A DNA stretch of 64,000 nucleotides from assembly GCF_046600715.1 (NCBI RefSeq), contig NZ_JBJMAV010000010.1:33299-97298 (forward strand), read 5' to 3'. The position numbers and the translations under genes were made by a program. Under the pieces are notes generated by a model. The model did no database searches. It saw only the letters and a list, made by a program, of their open reading frames with translations, and was not told the origin of the DNA. Every line of letters starts with the position of its first letter. Position 1 is the first letter of the stretch. Shown piece by piece: positions 7,924 through 15,852 of the stretch. This stretch comes from Lysobacter_C viscosus. GTDB taxonomy: Bacteria; Pseudomonadota; Gammaproteobacteria; Xanthomonadales; Xanthomonadaceae.

Positions 7924-8427
7924 GTGCACGCTTCAGTAACGGCCATGTGGCGGGAATTCCAGGCGCTGGCACCGTCGACTGCGGGGCCGGAGCCGGCGAT
8001 ATCGTCGTGGCACTTCTGCGACAACCCGCACGATGCCGACGAATGCGCACGACTCACGCTGGCGGGTCGCAAACGCGCCACCGCGCCTTCGCGGTGGTCG
8101 TTCGAGCACGCCGGCGAGCCGCTGCCCCGCGTCGGCGACCTGCACGTGGTCACCAACTGGGCCGGCGAAGCCCAGTGCATCATCCGCATCACCGCCGTGG
8201 AGATCGTGCCCTTCGACGGGGTCACTGCCGACCACGCCCGCGCCGAGGGCGAAGGTGACGGCACGCTGGCGTGGTGGCGCGAGGCCCATTGGGCGTACTA
8301 CCAGCGCGAGCTGGCCGGCAGCGGCCACCCGCCGCGGCCGGACATGCCGATCGTGTTCGAGTGGTTCGAATGCGTACATCCCGTTGCAACCCCTGGCAGC
8401 GGTACAGCCGAACAGAAAGAGGATTGA
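7924..8427 (+). CDS. ASCH-domain protein
   Basis: 167 residues from a GTG at 7924; an ATG at 7945 is an alternative, but the Val-His-Ala-Ser-Val-Thr-Ala-Met-Trp opening fits the usual N-terminus of this family. Conserved parts include Leu-Ala-Gly-Arg-Lys-Arg-Ala-Thr, the Gly-Asp-Leu-His-Val-Val strand, the central Trp-Trp-Arg-Glu-Ala-His-Trp and Val-Phe-Glu-Trp-Phe-Glu near the end. ASCH domains are PUA-like folds thought to bind RNA or modified nucleosides, and some hydrolyse N4-acetylcytidine. The stop overlaps the start of the next gene, implying translational coupling. Confidence 0.8.
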   Translation: MHASVTAMWREFQALAPSTAGPEPAISSWHFCDNPHDADECARLTLAGRKRATAPSRWSFEHAGEPLPRVGDLHVVTNWAGEAQCIIRITAVEIVPFDGVTADHARAEGEGDGTLAWWREAHWAYYQRELAGSGHPPRPDMPIVFEWFECVHPVATPGSGTAEQKED

Positions 8428-8963
8428 TGATGACCTTCACCGCGAAACGCTACGCATTGGGCACGCTGCTTGCCGTCGCAGTGGCGACAGCGGGGTGTGC
8501 CGGCACGCGACACGAAGACGCCACTGCCTCCGCGGTGAACTTCATCGTGGTGCGGCATGCCGAAAAAGCGCCCGCTGGGGAGGACCCGGGCCTGACCGCT
8601 GCGGGCCTGGCACGGGCGGAACGCCTGGCCGATGCGCTGGCCGCGCGTCCGGTGGTCGCCGCCTACGCCACCGACTACCGGCGGACCCGGCAGACCGCGG
8701 CGCCGACGGCGCGCCGCCACGGCCTTGGGATCGACATCTACGACGCCCGGCGACCCGCTGACGGGTTCGCGCGCGAATTGCGCGAAAGGCACCCCCAGGG
8801 CGACGTGCTGGTGGTGGGTCACAGCAATACCGCGCCCGACATCGCCGCGGCGCTGTGCGGCTGCCCGGTCGCGGCCATGGCCGAATCGGAGTACGGGCGG
8901 CAGATGGTGGTCAGGGTCGGCACGGACGGCAGCGCCACGCTGGATGTCTCGGGCGACCCGTGA
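8427..8963 (+). CDS. Histidine phosphatase superfamily lipoprotein
   Basis: 178 residues; ATG codons at 8427 and 8430 are both possible. A signal sequence ends in Thr-Ala-Gly-Cys (Cys 24), so the enzyme is probably a periplasm-facing lipoprotein. The catalytic Arg-His-Ala-Glu motif follows the first strand, an Arg-Arg-Thr-Arg-Gln-Thr segment carries the second conserved arginine, and the second catalytic His lies in Val-Gly-His-Ser-Asn-Thr. It belongs to the phosphoglycerate-mutase-like branch. The substrate is unknown. The stop overlaps the start of endonuclease V (TGATG). Confidence 0.85.
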   Translation: MMTFTAKRYALGTLLAVAVATAGCAGTRHEDATASAVNFIVVRHAEKAPAGEDPGLTAAGLARAERLADALAARPVVAAYATDYRRTRQTAAPTARRHGLGIDIYDARRPADGFARELRERHPQGDVLVVGHSNTAPDIAAALCGCPVAAMAESEYGRQMVVRVGTDGSATLDVSGDP

Positions 8964-9643
8964 TGGCCACGGCGTTTCCGAAATGGACCGGCACCACCGC
9001 CGCGCTCCGCGTCCAGCAGCTGGAGCTGGCCGGTCGCGTGTCGCTGGTTGACCGCCTGCCCCGCCGGCTGTCCACGGTTGCGGGTCTGGATGTCGGCTTC
9101 GAGGACGGTGGGACCGTAACGCGCGCGGCGGCGGTGCTGATCGGCGCGCGCACGGGCGAGGTGGTCGAACAGCACGTCGTGCGGACCCCAACGCGGATGC
9201 CCTACATCCCGGGTTACCTCAGCTTTCGCGAACTCCCGGCCCTGCTGGAGGTGCTGGCGCTGCTGTCGACGCCACCCGACCTGGTGTTCGTCGACGGACA
9301 GGGCGTGGCGCATCCCCGTGGCCTGGGTGTTGCTGCACACCTGGGGGTGGAAACTGGACTGGCAACGATCGGGGTCGCCAAGACGGTGCTGGTGGGCGAG
9401 TACGAGGAACCCGGCCCGGTCCCGGGGGACCACTCGCCGCTGCTGCTGGACGGCCTGCGCATCGGCACGGCGCTGCGCAGCAAGCTGCGGTGCCGCCCGC
9501 TGATCGTGTCGCCCGGCCATCGCGTCAGCCACGCCACCGCGGTCAAGCACGTGATGGCGCGGTTGGCCGGTTACCGCCTGCCGGAACCGACCCGCCTTGC
9601 CGATCGGCTGGCGTCGCGACGCGGTGCAACTGCAGGCGTGTGA
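8963..9643 (+). CDS. nfi: Endonuclease V (deoxyinosine 3' endonuclease)
   Basis: 226 residues starting at an ATG that overlaps the previous stop. The enzyme cuts DNA near deoxyinosine as a repair step. Visible hallmarks are the Ala-Gly-Leu-Asp-Val-Gly-Phe strand with the first catalytic Asp, Val-Phe-Val-Asp-Gly-Gln-Gly-Val-Ala-His-Pro-Arg with the second acidic residue and DNA-contact loop, and Thr-Ile-Gly-Val-Ala-Lys. Length is normal for the family. Coupling to a secreted phosphatase gene is unusual and probably reflects compact gene packing. Confidence 0.92.
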   Translation: MATAFPKWTGTTAALRVQQLELAGRVSLVDRLPRRLSTVAGLDVGFEDGGTVTRAAAVLIGARTGEVVEQHVVRTPTRMPYIPGYLSFRELPALLEVLALLSTPPDLVFVDGQGVAHPRGLGVAAHLGVETGLATIGVAKTVLVGEYEEPGPVPGDHSPLLLDGLRIGTALRSKLRCRPLIVSPGHRVSHATAVKHVMARLAGYRLPEPTRLADRLASRRGATAGV

Positions 9644-9724
9644 TCAGGTACCAGCCCGGCTTGCGGGCCAGCGGCATGGCAGCCCGGAACCGATCGGTTT
9701 CGCCGGAAACTGAATTGGCAGGAT

Positions 9725-9754
9725 TTGTCAATACCCCGTGAGTGGACTATGTTG
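9725..9754 (+). promoter_or_regulatory. Probable sigma-70 promoter
   Basis: TTGTCA at 9725-9730 and TATGTT at 9749-9754 are separated by 18 bases and precede the gene at 9811 by about 57 bases. Both hexamers are reasonable matches to the sigma-70 consensus in a sequence otherwise very rich in G and C. Confidence 0.5.
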
Positions 9755-9810
9755 GAGCCACGCCCGTGCGGACGTGCACGGGTTGTTTGCAACAATCCAG
9801 GGGGAAATCG

Positions 9811-10272
9811 ATGAACATCTCGGCACGAAGCTTGCCGTTCCTGCTGCTGCTCGGGGTCGCGGCGCAGGCCCAGGCACAGGATCCCAATGCCTGCCCCCAG
9901 CTGCCCGTCGATTCGGGCCTGGCATGGCAACACCAGAATGCAGGTGACTCCGAGTTCTGCCGCGCGCTGCGCGCGGATGGATCGGAGGCCTTCGGCATGG
10001 TGATCGGGCGCGATTCGCCGTTCGATCCGGACCGCAGCAACCGCGAAGAGACCGGTCGCATCGACGGCCGCGAGGTGCAGTGGTACCGGGCTGAGATCGC
10101 GCTCAAGCCGGGCGTGCAGGCGCGCGAGACGCTGGTGCGGCTGGCCGACGGCCGGGTCGCCCACATCTGGCTGCAGGCCCGCTCGGACGACGCGCTGGTC
10201 GAGGCCTTCGGCCAGGCCGAGGCCCTGCGTTTCGGCGCGCGACGCGATACACAGGTGGTGGCCGGGCAGTAG
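9811..10272 (+). CDS. Secreted protein of unknown function
   Basis: 153 residues from the ATG at 9811 behind AGGGGGA; the frame is open from 9742. A Sec signal peptide with the end Ala-Gln-Ala-Gln-Ala suggests cleavage around residue 22 and export to the periplasm. Two cysteines in the mature part (Ala-Cys-Pro and Phe-Cys-Arg) could pair. The protein has charged strands with Arg-Asp-Ser-Pro-Phe-Asp and Trp-Tyr-Arg-Ala-Glu. A clear terminator follows at 10301, so it is probably transcribed alone. Confidence 0.75.
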   Translation: MNISARSLPFLLLLGVAAQAQAQDPNACPQLPVDSGLAWQHQNAGDSEFCRALRADGSEAFGMVIGRDSPFDPDRSNREETGRIDGREVQWYRAEIALKPGVQARETLVRLADGRVAHIWLQARSDDALVEAFGQAEALRFGARRDTQVVAGQ

Positions 10273-10300
10273 CCTCCGCTTCCACCCAGCCGCAATGGAC

Positions 10301-10333
10301 GGGCCATGTCGCAGGACATGGCCCTTGTTGTTT
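10301..10333 (+). terminator. Rho-independent terminator
   Basis: A perfect 10-base-pair stem (GGGCCATGTC with GACATGGCCC), a 4-base loop and a T-rich tail follow the secreted-protein gene. Confidence 0.8.
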
Positions 10334-10485
10334 CTGGATCGCGTCGCTTGCTGGAGTTGCGTTGCGGACCGGGCCACCACGGCAGGCTGGGGTGCCCGCC
10401 TGCGGATCCGTCCGACCACCAGCGAAGTTCCCTTGCCTCGATCGGTCGGCGGGCTCGATCGCGTGCCCGTCGCTGCCCCAACGGG

Positions 10486-11340
10486 TCAGAACCGGCCTTC
10501 GCGGAAATCCACGAACGCCTGCATCAGTTCCTCGCGGGTATTCATCACGAATGGTCCGTGCCGGGCGACAGGCTCGCGCAGCGGGCGGCCGGCGACGAGG
10601 ATCAGGCGCGCACCGGTCTCATCCGCACGCAGCGACAGGCGGCTGCCACCGCCCAGTACCGCCAACGCCTGCACCGGCAGCGGACGCGCATCGTCGCCCT
10701 CGCCCAGCACGACCCCGCCCTCGTAGGCATAGGCGAAGACGTTGTGGCCATCGGGCAGCGCGCACTCCCACGAGGCGCCGGGCTCCAGCGCGATGTCGAG
10801 ATACAGTGGCGCGGTGGCCGGCTGGACGATCGGGCCGGTGACGCCCTCGACCTGGCCGGCGATGACCTTGACCGATACGCCGGGCGCCGGGGTGACCTGA
10901 GGAATGCAATCGGGCGCGAACTCCTGGTAGCGCGGCGCGGTCATCTTGTCGCGCGCGGGCAGGTTGACCCAGAGCTGGAACCCGCGCATGCGGCCGGCCT
11001 CCTGCTCGGGCATCTCCGAGTGCACCAGCCCGCGGCCGGCAGTCATCCACTGCACGCTGCCGGGCACCAGCACGCCCTCGTTGCCGTGGTTGTCCTTGTG
11101 GCGCATGCGCCCGTCCAGCATGTAGGTCACGGTCTCGAAACCGCGGTGCGGGTGGTCGGGGAAACCGGCCAGGTAGTCCTCGGGGCGGTCGGTGCCGAAC
11201 TCGTCCAGCAGCAGGAACGGATCAAGGTCCGGCAGCTGCGGGCTACCGATCACGCGGGTCAATTTCACGCCCGCCCCGTCTGACGCGGGCATGCCGTGCA
11301 CGGTGCGGGTGATGCGGGCGGCCGGGGCGATCGCGTTCAT
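10486..11340 (-). CDS. Pirin family protein
   Basis: 284 residues starting at an ATG (11340) preceded by AAAGGAG on the minus strand; a longer frame to 11439 lacks conserved sequence. It has the bicupin pirin fold. The metal-binding motifs are present in the N-terminal cupin: His-Pro-His-Arg-Gly-Phe-Glu with two ligand histidines, and Gly-Leu-Val-His-Ser-Glu with the third His and the Glu. Bacterial pirins include quercetin 2,3-dioxygenases and redox regulators, and the substrate cannot be told here. It lies 150 bases from rlmL and may be the last gene of that transcript. Confidence 0.9.
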   Translation of the reverse strand: MNAIAPAARITRTVHGMPASDGAGVKLTRVIGSPQLPDLDPFLLLDEFGTDRPEDYLAGFPDHPHRGFETVTYMLDGRMRHKDNHGNEGVLVPGSVQWMTAGRGLVHSEMPEQEAGRMRGFQLWVNLPARDKMTAPRYQEFAPDCIPQVTPAPGVSVKVIAGQVEGVTGPIVQPATAPLYLDIALEPGASWECALPDGHNVFAYAYEGGVVLGEGDDARPLPVQALAVLGGGSRLSLRADETGARLILVAGRPLREPVARHGPFVMNTREELMQAFVDFREGRF

Positions 11341-11490
11341 TGGCAGGCTCCTTTCGGGCAGGTGCCACGTGGGCAGGCTCCAAGGATGGTGCCGCCCGGC
11401 GGCGACGCCAGCGGGTACCGGCGCAAACCTGTGTTCCATGCCGGAAACGCAGGCGCCGCGTCACTGCCGGTGCGCCAGGCGACTGCCCCG

Positions 11491-13965
11491 TCAGCGACGG
11501 GTCAAGCGCCAGCAGCGGTGGATGCGCGGATTGCGCTCGAAATCGACCGGGATGGTGGCCGCCGAGATGTCCTCGACATGCGCGAACTCCGACACCGCAG
11601 CCTCGTCCAGCTTGAAGCGGCGGAAGTTGTTGGAGAAGTACAGCACGCCATCGCGCGCCAGCCTCGCCACCGCCGCGCGCAGCAGCGGCACGTGCGCGGC
11701 CTGGATGTCGAAATCGTTGGCGCGCTTGGAGTTGGAGAACGTGGGCGGATCGCAGAACACCAGGTCGTACTCGGCGCTGTCGGCCTGCAGCCACGCCAGT
11801 GCATCGGCCTGCACCAGCCGGTGGCGGGCCCCACCGAATCCGTTTTCCTGCAGGTTGTCGGCGCACCACTGCAGATAGGTGGCCGAGAGATCGACCGTGG
11901 TCGTCTGCCGGGCACGGCCGCCGGCGGCATGCACGGTCGCCGCGCCGGTATAGCCGAACAGGTTGAGGAAGCGGGTGTCCTCGGCTTCCTCGGCAATGCG
12001 CAGGCGCAGGGGCCTGTGGTCCAGGAACAGGCCGGTGTCGAGATGGTCGAACAGGTTGACCCGCAGGCGCACGTCGCCCTCGCGCACCACCAGCATGCCC
12101 TGCCCGGTGCGCGCGCCCCCGACGTCGGCGTACTTGCTGCCGCCCTTGCCACGGGCGCGGGTCTTGAGCGCGACGCGCTCGTGCGGCACGCCGAACACGT
12201 CGCGCGCCGCCGACAGCAGCTCGTTGAGGCGACGGCGCTGGTCGGCTTCGGGCACGGTGGCGGGCGCGGCGTACTCCTGCACGTGCAACCACGGGCCGGC
12301 CCCGCTTTCACCCTCGGACGGGTTGTCAGGCTGGTAGACGTCGATGGCCGCGGAGTACTCGGGCAGGTCGGCGTCGTAGGCGCGGAAACAGGTGATGCCC
12401 TCGCGCTGGCGCCAGGCCTTGAGCTTGCGCAGGTTGCGGCGCAGCCGGTTGGCGACCATCTGGGCGCCTTCGCTCAGCGGCGGCGCGGCGTGCTTGCCGG
12501 CGGCGCCGGTGGTGGACTCGGCCCGCGCAGTCGCGATCGGATCGCACACGATCAGCGTGCACTCCAGCGCGCCGTTGAAGACCTGGTAGCGCTTGCCTGC
12601 GCGAAGGCCCGTCGCGCGCGCGAGTTCGCCATCGCCGCACAACAGGCTGGCGCGCCAGTCCGGCACGGCGCGGCGCAGGGCGTCGCCGAGCGCACGGTAG
12701 AGCGCCGGATCGGCGGCGAGGCGCGCGTCGTAGGGCGGGTTGCTGACAACCAGACCGGGGGGGCTGGCGGCGGGCGCGGTTGCGGGTAAGGAGGCCACAG
12801 GTGGCTGCCCCGGTTCGGGGTCCCCGCTCGGATCGGGAACCGGGGACGCCGTCGTGGCCTTCTCTTTCGCTCGCGACCACGGGCTGTCCACGGCCGCGGC
12901 GGGAAGGCTGCCTTCCGGCGTCGCCGGGGTCACGCTTTCGCTGGCATGCGGCTCCCGGGGTCGCGGCGCGTCCGAGGCCGTGTCGTCGTCCGGGCCTTGC
13001 AATACGGAAGGATCCCCGTGGCTGCCGGCGTGACCGTCGCCGGGCACGTTGCCGGACACCGAGCCCGCATGCAGCGTCCCGATATCCCCCACCTCCCAGT
13101 CGATGACGCCGGCCAACCCGGCCATCACCGCGTTTTCCTGCGCGGCGCGGATCGCGTGGGGGTCGAGATCGCGACCGGAGAACACCCGGCGCAGCGAGGC
13201 CATGCCCACGCGCTCGCGGCCACGCGCCCTGGTGACGATCAGGTCCCACGCCGCCTCGTCGAACCCCCGCCACCGCGATGGCAGGCGGTCGGCGTAACGC
13301 TGCAGCCCGGGCGCGACATCCGCGGCCATCAGCGCGCCCTCGATCAACAGCGTGCCGCTGCCGCACATCGGATCCAGCAGCCCGCCGCCCTGCCCGTACA
13401 CCTCCAGCCAGCGGCCGCGCATCAGCACGCACGCGGCCAGGGTTTCCTTGAGCGGCGCCTCGCCCTGCTTCTGGCGCCAGCCGCGCCGGTGCAGGGGGCC
13501 GCCGCCGAGGTCGACCGACAGGATCGCCCGGCCCTTGCGCACCACCAGGTTGAGGCGCAGGTCGGGGCTGTCGAGGTCGACATCCGGTCGCGCGCCGCTC
13601 GAAGCGCGCATCACGTCCACCACCGCGTCCTTGACCCGCTGGGCGGCGAAACGCGCATGGGTGATGCCCGTGCCCGATACGTGTGCATCCACCGCCAGCG
13701 TGTGGCCGGCGGCCAGGTGGTCGGGCCACGCCAGCGCGGCGGCACCGGTGTACAGCGCGAGTTCGTCGGCGCATTCGAAATCGGTCAGCGGCCACAGCAC
13801 GCGGCTGGCCAGGCGCGAGTGCATCACCGCGCGCTGGGCGTCGACCAGGGTGCCTTCCGCGTTCACGCCGCTGACGGTGGCGGTGGCGCGCGTGCACCCC
13901 AGCGCGATCAGCTCGTCGGCGAGGAGGTATTCGAGGCCTTTGCCGCAGCTTGCGAAGAATTTCAC
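11491..13965 (-). CDS. rlmL: Bifunctional 23S rRNA methyltransferase RlmKL with an extra low-complexity insert
   Basis: 824 residues from a GTG at 13965 (Val-Lys-Phe-Phe-Ala-Ser-Cys), the usual start of the THUMP domain; the open frame extends further to 14112. The N-terminal half (THUMP plus methyltransferase with Asp-Pro-Met-Cys-Gly-Ser-Gly-Thr and Asn-Pro-Pro-Tyr) makes m2G2445. The C-terminal half (Asn-Leu-Phe-Gly-Tyr-Thr-Gly and Cys-Asp-Pro-Pro-Thr-Phe) makes m7G2069 of 23S rRNA. About 100 Pro/Ala/Ser/Asp-rich residues (about 300-400) are inserted between the cofactor motif and Asn-Pro-Pro-Tyr of the first methyltransferase. The E. coli enzyme is about 702 residues. Confidence 0.93.
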   Translation of the reverse strand: MKFFASCGKGLEYLLADELIALGCTRATATVSGVNAEGTLVDAQRAVMHSRLASRVLWPLTDFECADELALYTGAAALAWPDHLAAGHTLAVDAHVSGTGITHARFAAQRVKDAVVDVMRASSGARPDVDLDSPDLRLNLVVRKGRAILSVDLGGGPLHRRGWRQKQGEAPLKETLAACVLMRGRWLEVYGQGGGLLDPMCGSGTLLIEGALMAADVAPGLQRYADRLPSRWRGFDEAAWDLIVTRARGRERVGMASLRRVFSGRDLDPHAIRAAQENAVMAGLAGVIDWEVGDIGTLHAGSVSGNVPGDGHAGSHGDPSVLQGPDDDTASDAPRPREPHASESVTPATPEGSLPAAAVDSPWSRAKEKATTASPVPDPSGDPEPGQPPVASLPATAPAASPPGLVVSNPPYDARLAADPALYRALGDALRRAVPDWRASLLCGDGELARATGLRAGKRYQVFNGALECTLIVCDPIATARAESTTGAAGKHAAPPLSEGAQMVANRLRRNLRKLKAWRQREGITCFRAYDADLPEYSAAIDVYQPDNPSEGESGAGPWLHVQEYAAPATVPEADQRRRLNELLSAARDVFGVPHERVALKTRARGKGGSKYADVGGARTGQGMLVVREGDVRLRVNLFDHLDTGLFLDHRPLRLRIAEEAEDTRFLNLFGYTGAATVHAAGGRARQTTTVDLSATYLQWCADNLQENGFGGARHRLVQADALAWLQADSAEYDLVFCDPPTFSNSKRANDFDIQAAHVPLLRAAVARLARDGVLYFSNNFRRFKLDEAAVSEFAHVEDISAATIPVDFERNPRIHRCWRLTRR

Positions 13966-14074
13966 TTGGGGCTTCCGGTGGTGGAGCAGTGGTGGTGGTC
14001 TGGATGTGGCTGGAACGGTCGGGTCTTGAGACTCCCCACCTTCCCCTGACCCTGGCGGGGTGGGAGCTGCCCCG

Positions 14075-14599
14075 TCAGAGCCCGGCGAGCAAGGCGGCGA
14101 AGGCATCCGCACTGGCGTCCACGTGGCCGGAAAGGCGATGGCTGTCCGCGACCATCAGCAAACGCGCGTCGCGGCCCCGCGCCCATTCGACGACGTGCTC
14201 GGCGGGAATCAGCTCGTCGTGCCAGCCGTGGATGACCGACGTCGGCACGCGTGCGGCGTCCAGCGGGTGGGCGCGGTCCAGGCGGATCGGCGGCGCCATG
14301 AGGAACAGGGCGGCGACGGGCACCCGCAACGACACCCAGCCGGAAACGAACGCCCCCAGGCTCGAGCCGGCGAGCACCAGCGGTCCGCGCGCGGCGGCAG
14401 CGTGGGCACGTTCAAGCAGGCGTTCACGGCGCGCGGCGACGTCGCCCAGCTCGCTGACCTCGCGCATGGCGTCCAGGTCGGTGTAGTCGGGACGCTCGTG
14501 GGTCCAGCCCATGCGCTGCGCCGCGTCGGCCAACGCGGTGACCTTGGTGGCGTCGGGGCCGCTTTCGAAACCGTGGGAGAGGATGCAGTGTCCGCGCAT
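14075..14599 (-). CDS. Small alpha/beta hydrolase (YqiA-like esterase)
   Basis: 174 residues from the ATG at 14599. The first strand leads to Leu-Ser-His-Gly-Phe (oxyanion region). The nucleophile elbow Gly-Ser-Ser-Leu-Gly places the catalytic serine at about residue 80. An Asp follows in Gly-Trp-His-Asp-Glu and the catalytic His is probably in Asp-Ser-His-Arg-Leu. The short size matches the UPF0227/YqiA type of cytoplasmic esterase. It lies about 110 bases upstream of rlmL on the same strand and may be cotranscribed with it. Confidence 0.82.
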   Translation of the reverse strand: MRGHCILSHGFESGPDATKVTALADAAQRMGWTHERPDYTDLDAMREVSELGDVAARRERLLERAHAAAARGPLVLAGSSLGAFVSGWVSLRVPVAALFLMAPPIRLDRAHPLDAARVPTSVIHGWHDELIPAEHVVEWARGRDARLLMVADSHRLSGHVDASADAFAALLAGL

Positions 14600-14645
14600 G
14601 GTCGACCGGGTGGTGGGTGCCCGGAACCGCGGGCGGAATGGAGGC

Positions 14646-15155
14646 TCAGGCGTCCTGCAGGCCATCCGCGCTGACCGCGTCGCCCAGGCGGATGCCGCCG
14701 CCCTCCAGTACACGCGCACACAAGCCGCCCATCCCGCGCATCGCGTTGTAGCCGCCCGCGCCCAGCGCAGTCTCCATGCGCGAGCACGGGTCGCATGCGT
14801 CGGTGCCTTCCAGCAGCACCTCGCCGATCCGGAACCGCCGGCCTACCAGGGCGACCAGCGGCACGCCCGACACGACCAGGTTGCGGCGCAGCAGGGCCGG
14901 CTCGACACGGTCATGGCCCGACAGGGCCGCGATCGCGGGCAGGTGCTCGGCCTGGATCAGGGTCACGCCGCGCTTGCCACTGCCGCCCCGGTAGCGGTCG
15001 CCGCTCAAGCCGCCGCCGGATTCCGCATCGACCCGGTCGAGCTCGCGCATGGCCACGTCCCGCGCCGGGCGCACGCCGATCCAGTCGACCCGTCCGGGCC
15101 GGGGCAGCGTCGCCATCAGGCGGCCCAGTTCGGAGTCGGCGGGCGGCAGCTTCAC
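14646..15155 (-). CDS. MOSC-domain protein
   Basis: 169 residues if started at the GTG at 15155, which has GGAG a few bases upstream; the frame is open to 15206, but that start would overlap the divergent amidase gene. Conserved features are Val-Asp-Trp-Ile-Gly, the Gly-Asp-Arg-Tyr segment, a Leu-Ile-Gln-Ala-Glu-His strand, and Cys-Asp-Pro-Cys-Ser-Arg-Met, whose cysteine is the likely cofactor or sulfur ligand. MOSC domains occur in molybdenum cofactor sulfurases and in YiiM-like detoxifying reductases. The exact reaction is not assigned. Confidence 0.85.
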   Translation of the reverse strand: MKLPPADSELGRLMATLPRPGRVDWIGVRPARDVAMRELDRVDAESGGGLSGDRYRGGSGKRGVTLIQAEHLPAIAALSGHDRVEPALLRRNLVVSGVPLVALVGRRFRIGEVLLEGTDACDPCSRMETALGAGGYNAMRGMGGLCARVLEGGGIRLGDAVSADGLQDA

Positions 15156-15204
15156 ACGGGGCTCCGGGCAGGCGGGACGGGGCGCGATGGTAGCATCCGG
15201 GCCC

Positions 15205-15786
15205 ATGCTGCCCGACCTGCCGCCGCCCGCCGTGGACGTGCTTTACGACCCGCTTCCGTACGAATCGCGGCTGGACGCGCGGCCCCTGTCGCAGGTCGAC
15301 CTGGTCGTCATCCACTGCACCGAGGTGCCGGACCTGGCACGATCGCGCCGATTCGGCGAGGAGGTGCTCTACCCCGCCTCCGGCACCGGCAACAGCGGCC
15401 ACTACTACGTCGACCGCGACGGCAGCCTGCACCAGTACGTGTCGGCCGACCGCGCCGCCAACCACACGCGCGGCTACAACCCGCGTTCGGTCGGGATCGA
15501 GCTGGTCAACACCGGGCGCTATCCCAACTGGCTGGATTCGCGACACCAGGCCATGCTCGAGCCGTACACCGACGCGCAGATCGCCTCGCTCATCGCGCTG
15601 CTCCAGCGCCTGCGCGCCGAGTTGCCGGGCCTGCGCTTCATCGCGGGGCACGAGGACCTGGACACCACCACGGTGGAAGCCACGGACGACCCCAGCGTGC
15701 AAGTCCACCGAAAGCGCGACCCGGGGCCGCTGTTCCCTTGGCGGCAGGTGCTGGACGCAGTGCCGCTGCAACGCCTGCAGCCCTGA
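15205..15786 (+). CDS. N-acetylmuramoyl-L-alanine amidase, AmpD-like (Amidase_2)
   Basis: 193 residues from the ATG at 15205; an ATG at 15187 is possible. The fold's zinc ligands are visible: His in Val-Val-Ile-His-Cys-Thr-Glu (about residue 37), His in Ala-Gly-His-Glu-Asp-Leu-Asp and Asp in Lys-Arg-Asp-Pro-Gly-Pro. The Phe-Pro-Trp at the end of the last motif is also typical. There is no signal peptide, so the enzyme is probably cytoplasmic and recycles muropeptides, cleaving the lactyl-Ala bond. No Shine-Dalgarno is seen; a TAGCAT box ends eight bases before the start. Confidence 0.88.
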   Translation: MLPDLPPPAVDVLYDPLPYESRLDARPLSQVDLVVIHCTEVPDLARSRRFGEEVLYPASGTGNSGHYYVDRDGSLHQYVSADRAANHTRGYNPRSVGIELVNTGRYPNWLDSRHQAMLEPYTDAQIASLIALLQRLRAELPGLRFIAGHEDLDTTTVEATDDPSVQVHRKRDPGPLFPWRQVLDAVPLQRLQP

Positions 15787-15817
15787 TCGCGGACCCGGGG
15801 CTGCAGGGGGCGGCCGC

Positions 15818-15823
15818 TATACT
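15818..15823 (+). promoter_or_regulatory. -10 promoter box upstream of tesB
   Basis: TATACT lies 29 bases before the tesB start and is the only AT-rich hexamer in this short intergenic stretch. No convincing -35 box was found. Confidence 0.4.
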
Positions 15824-15852
15824 GCGCGGCCCCGCCGCCCTGCCCCGCCCCC

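Noticed and set aside
1..9643. Integron attC sites between the small genes.
   Set aside because: No paired RYYYAAC / GTTRRRY core sites or extended imperfect hairpins were found in the gaps inspected, and no integrase gene is visible.
15155..15206. A longer MOSC protein starting at 15206.
   Set aside because: It would overlap the start of the divergent amidase gene and has no ribosome site, while the GTG at 15155 has GGAG upstream.
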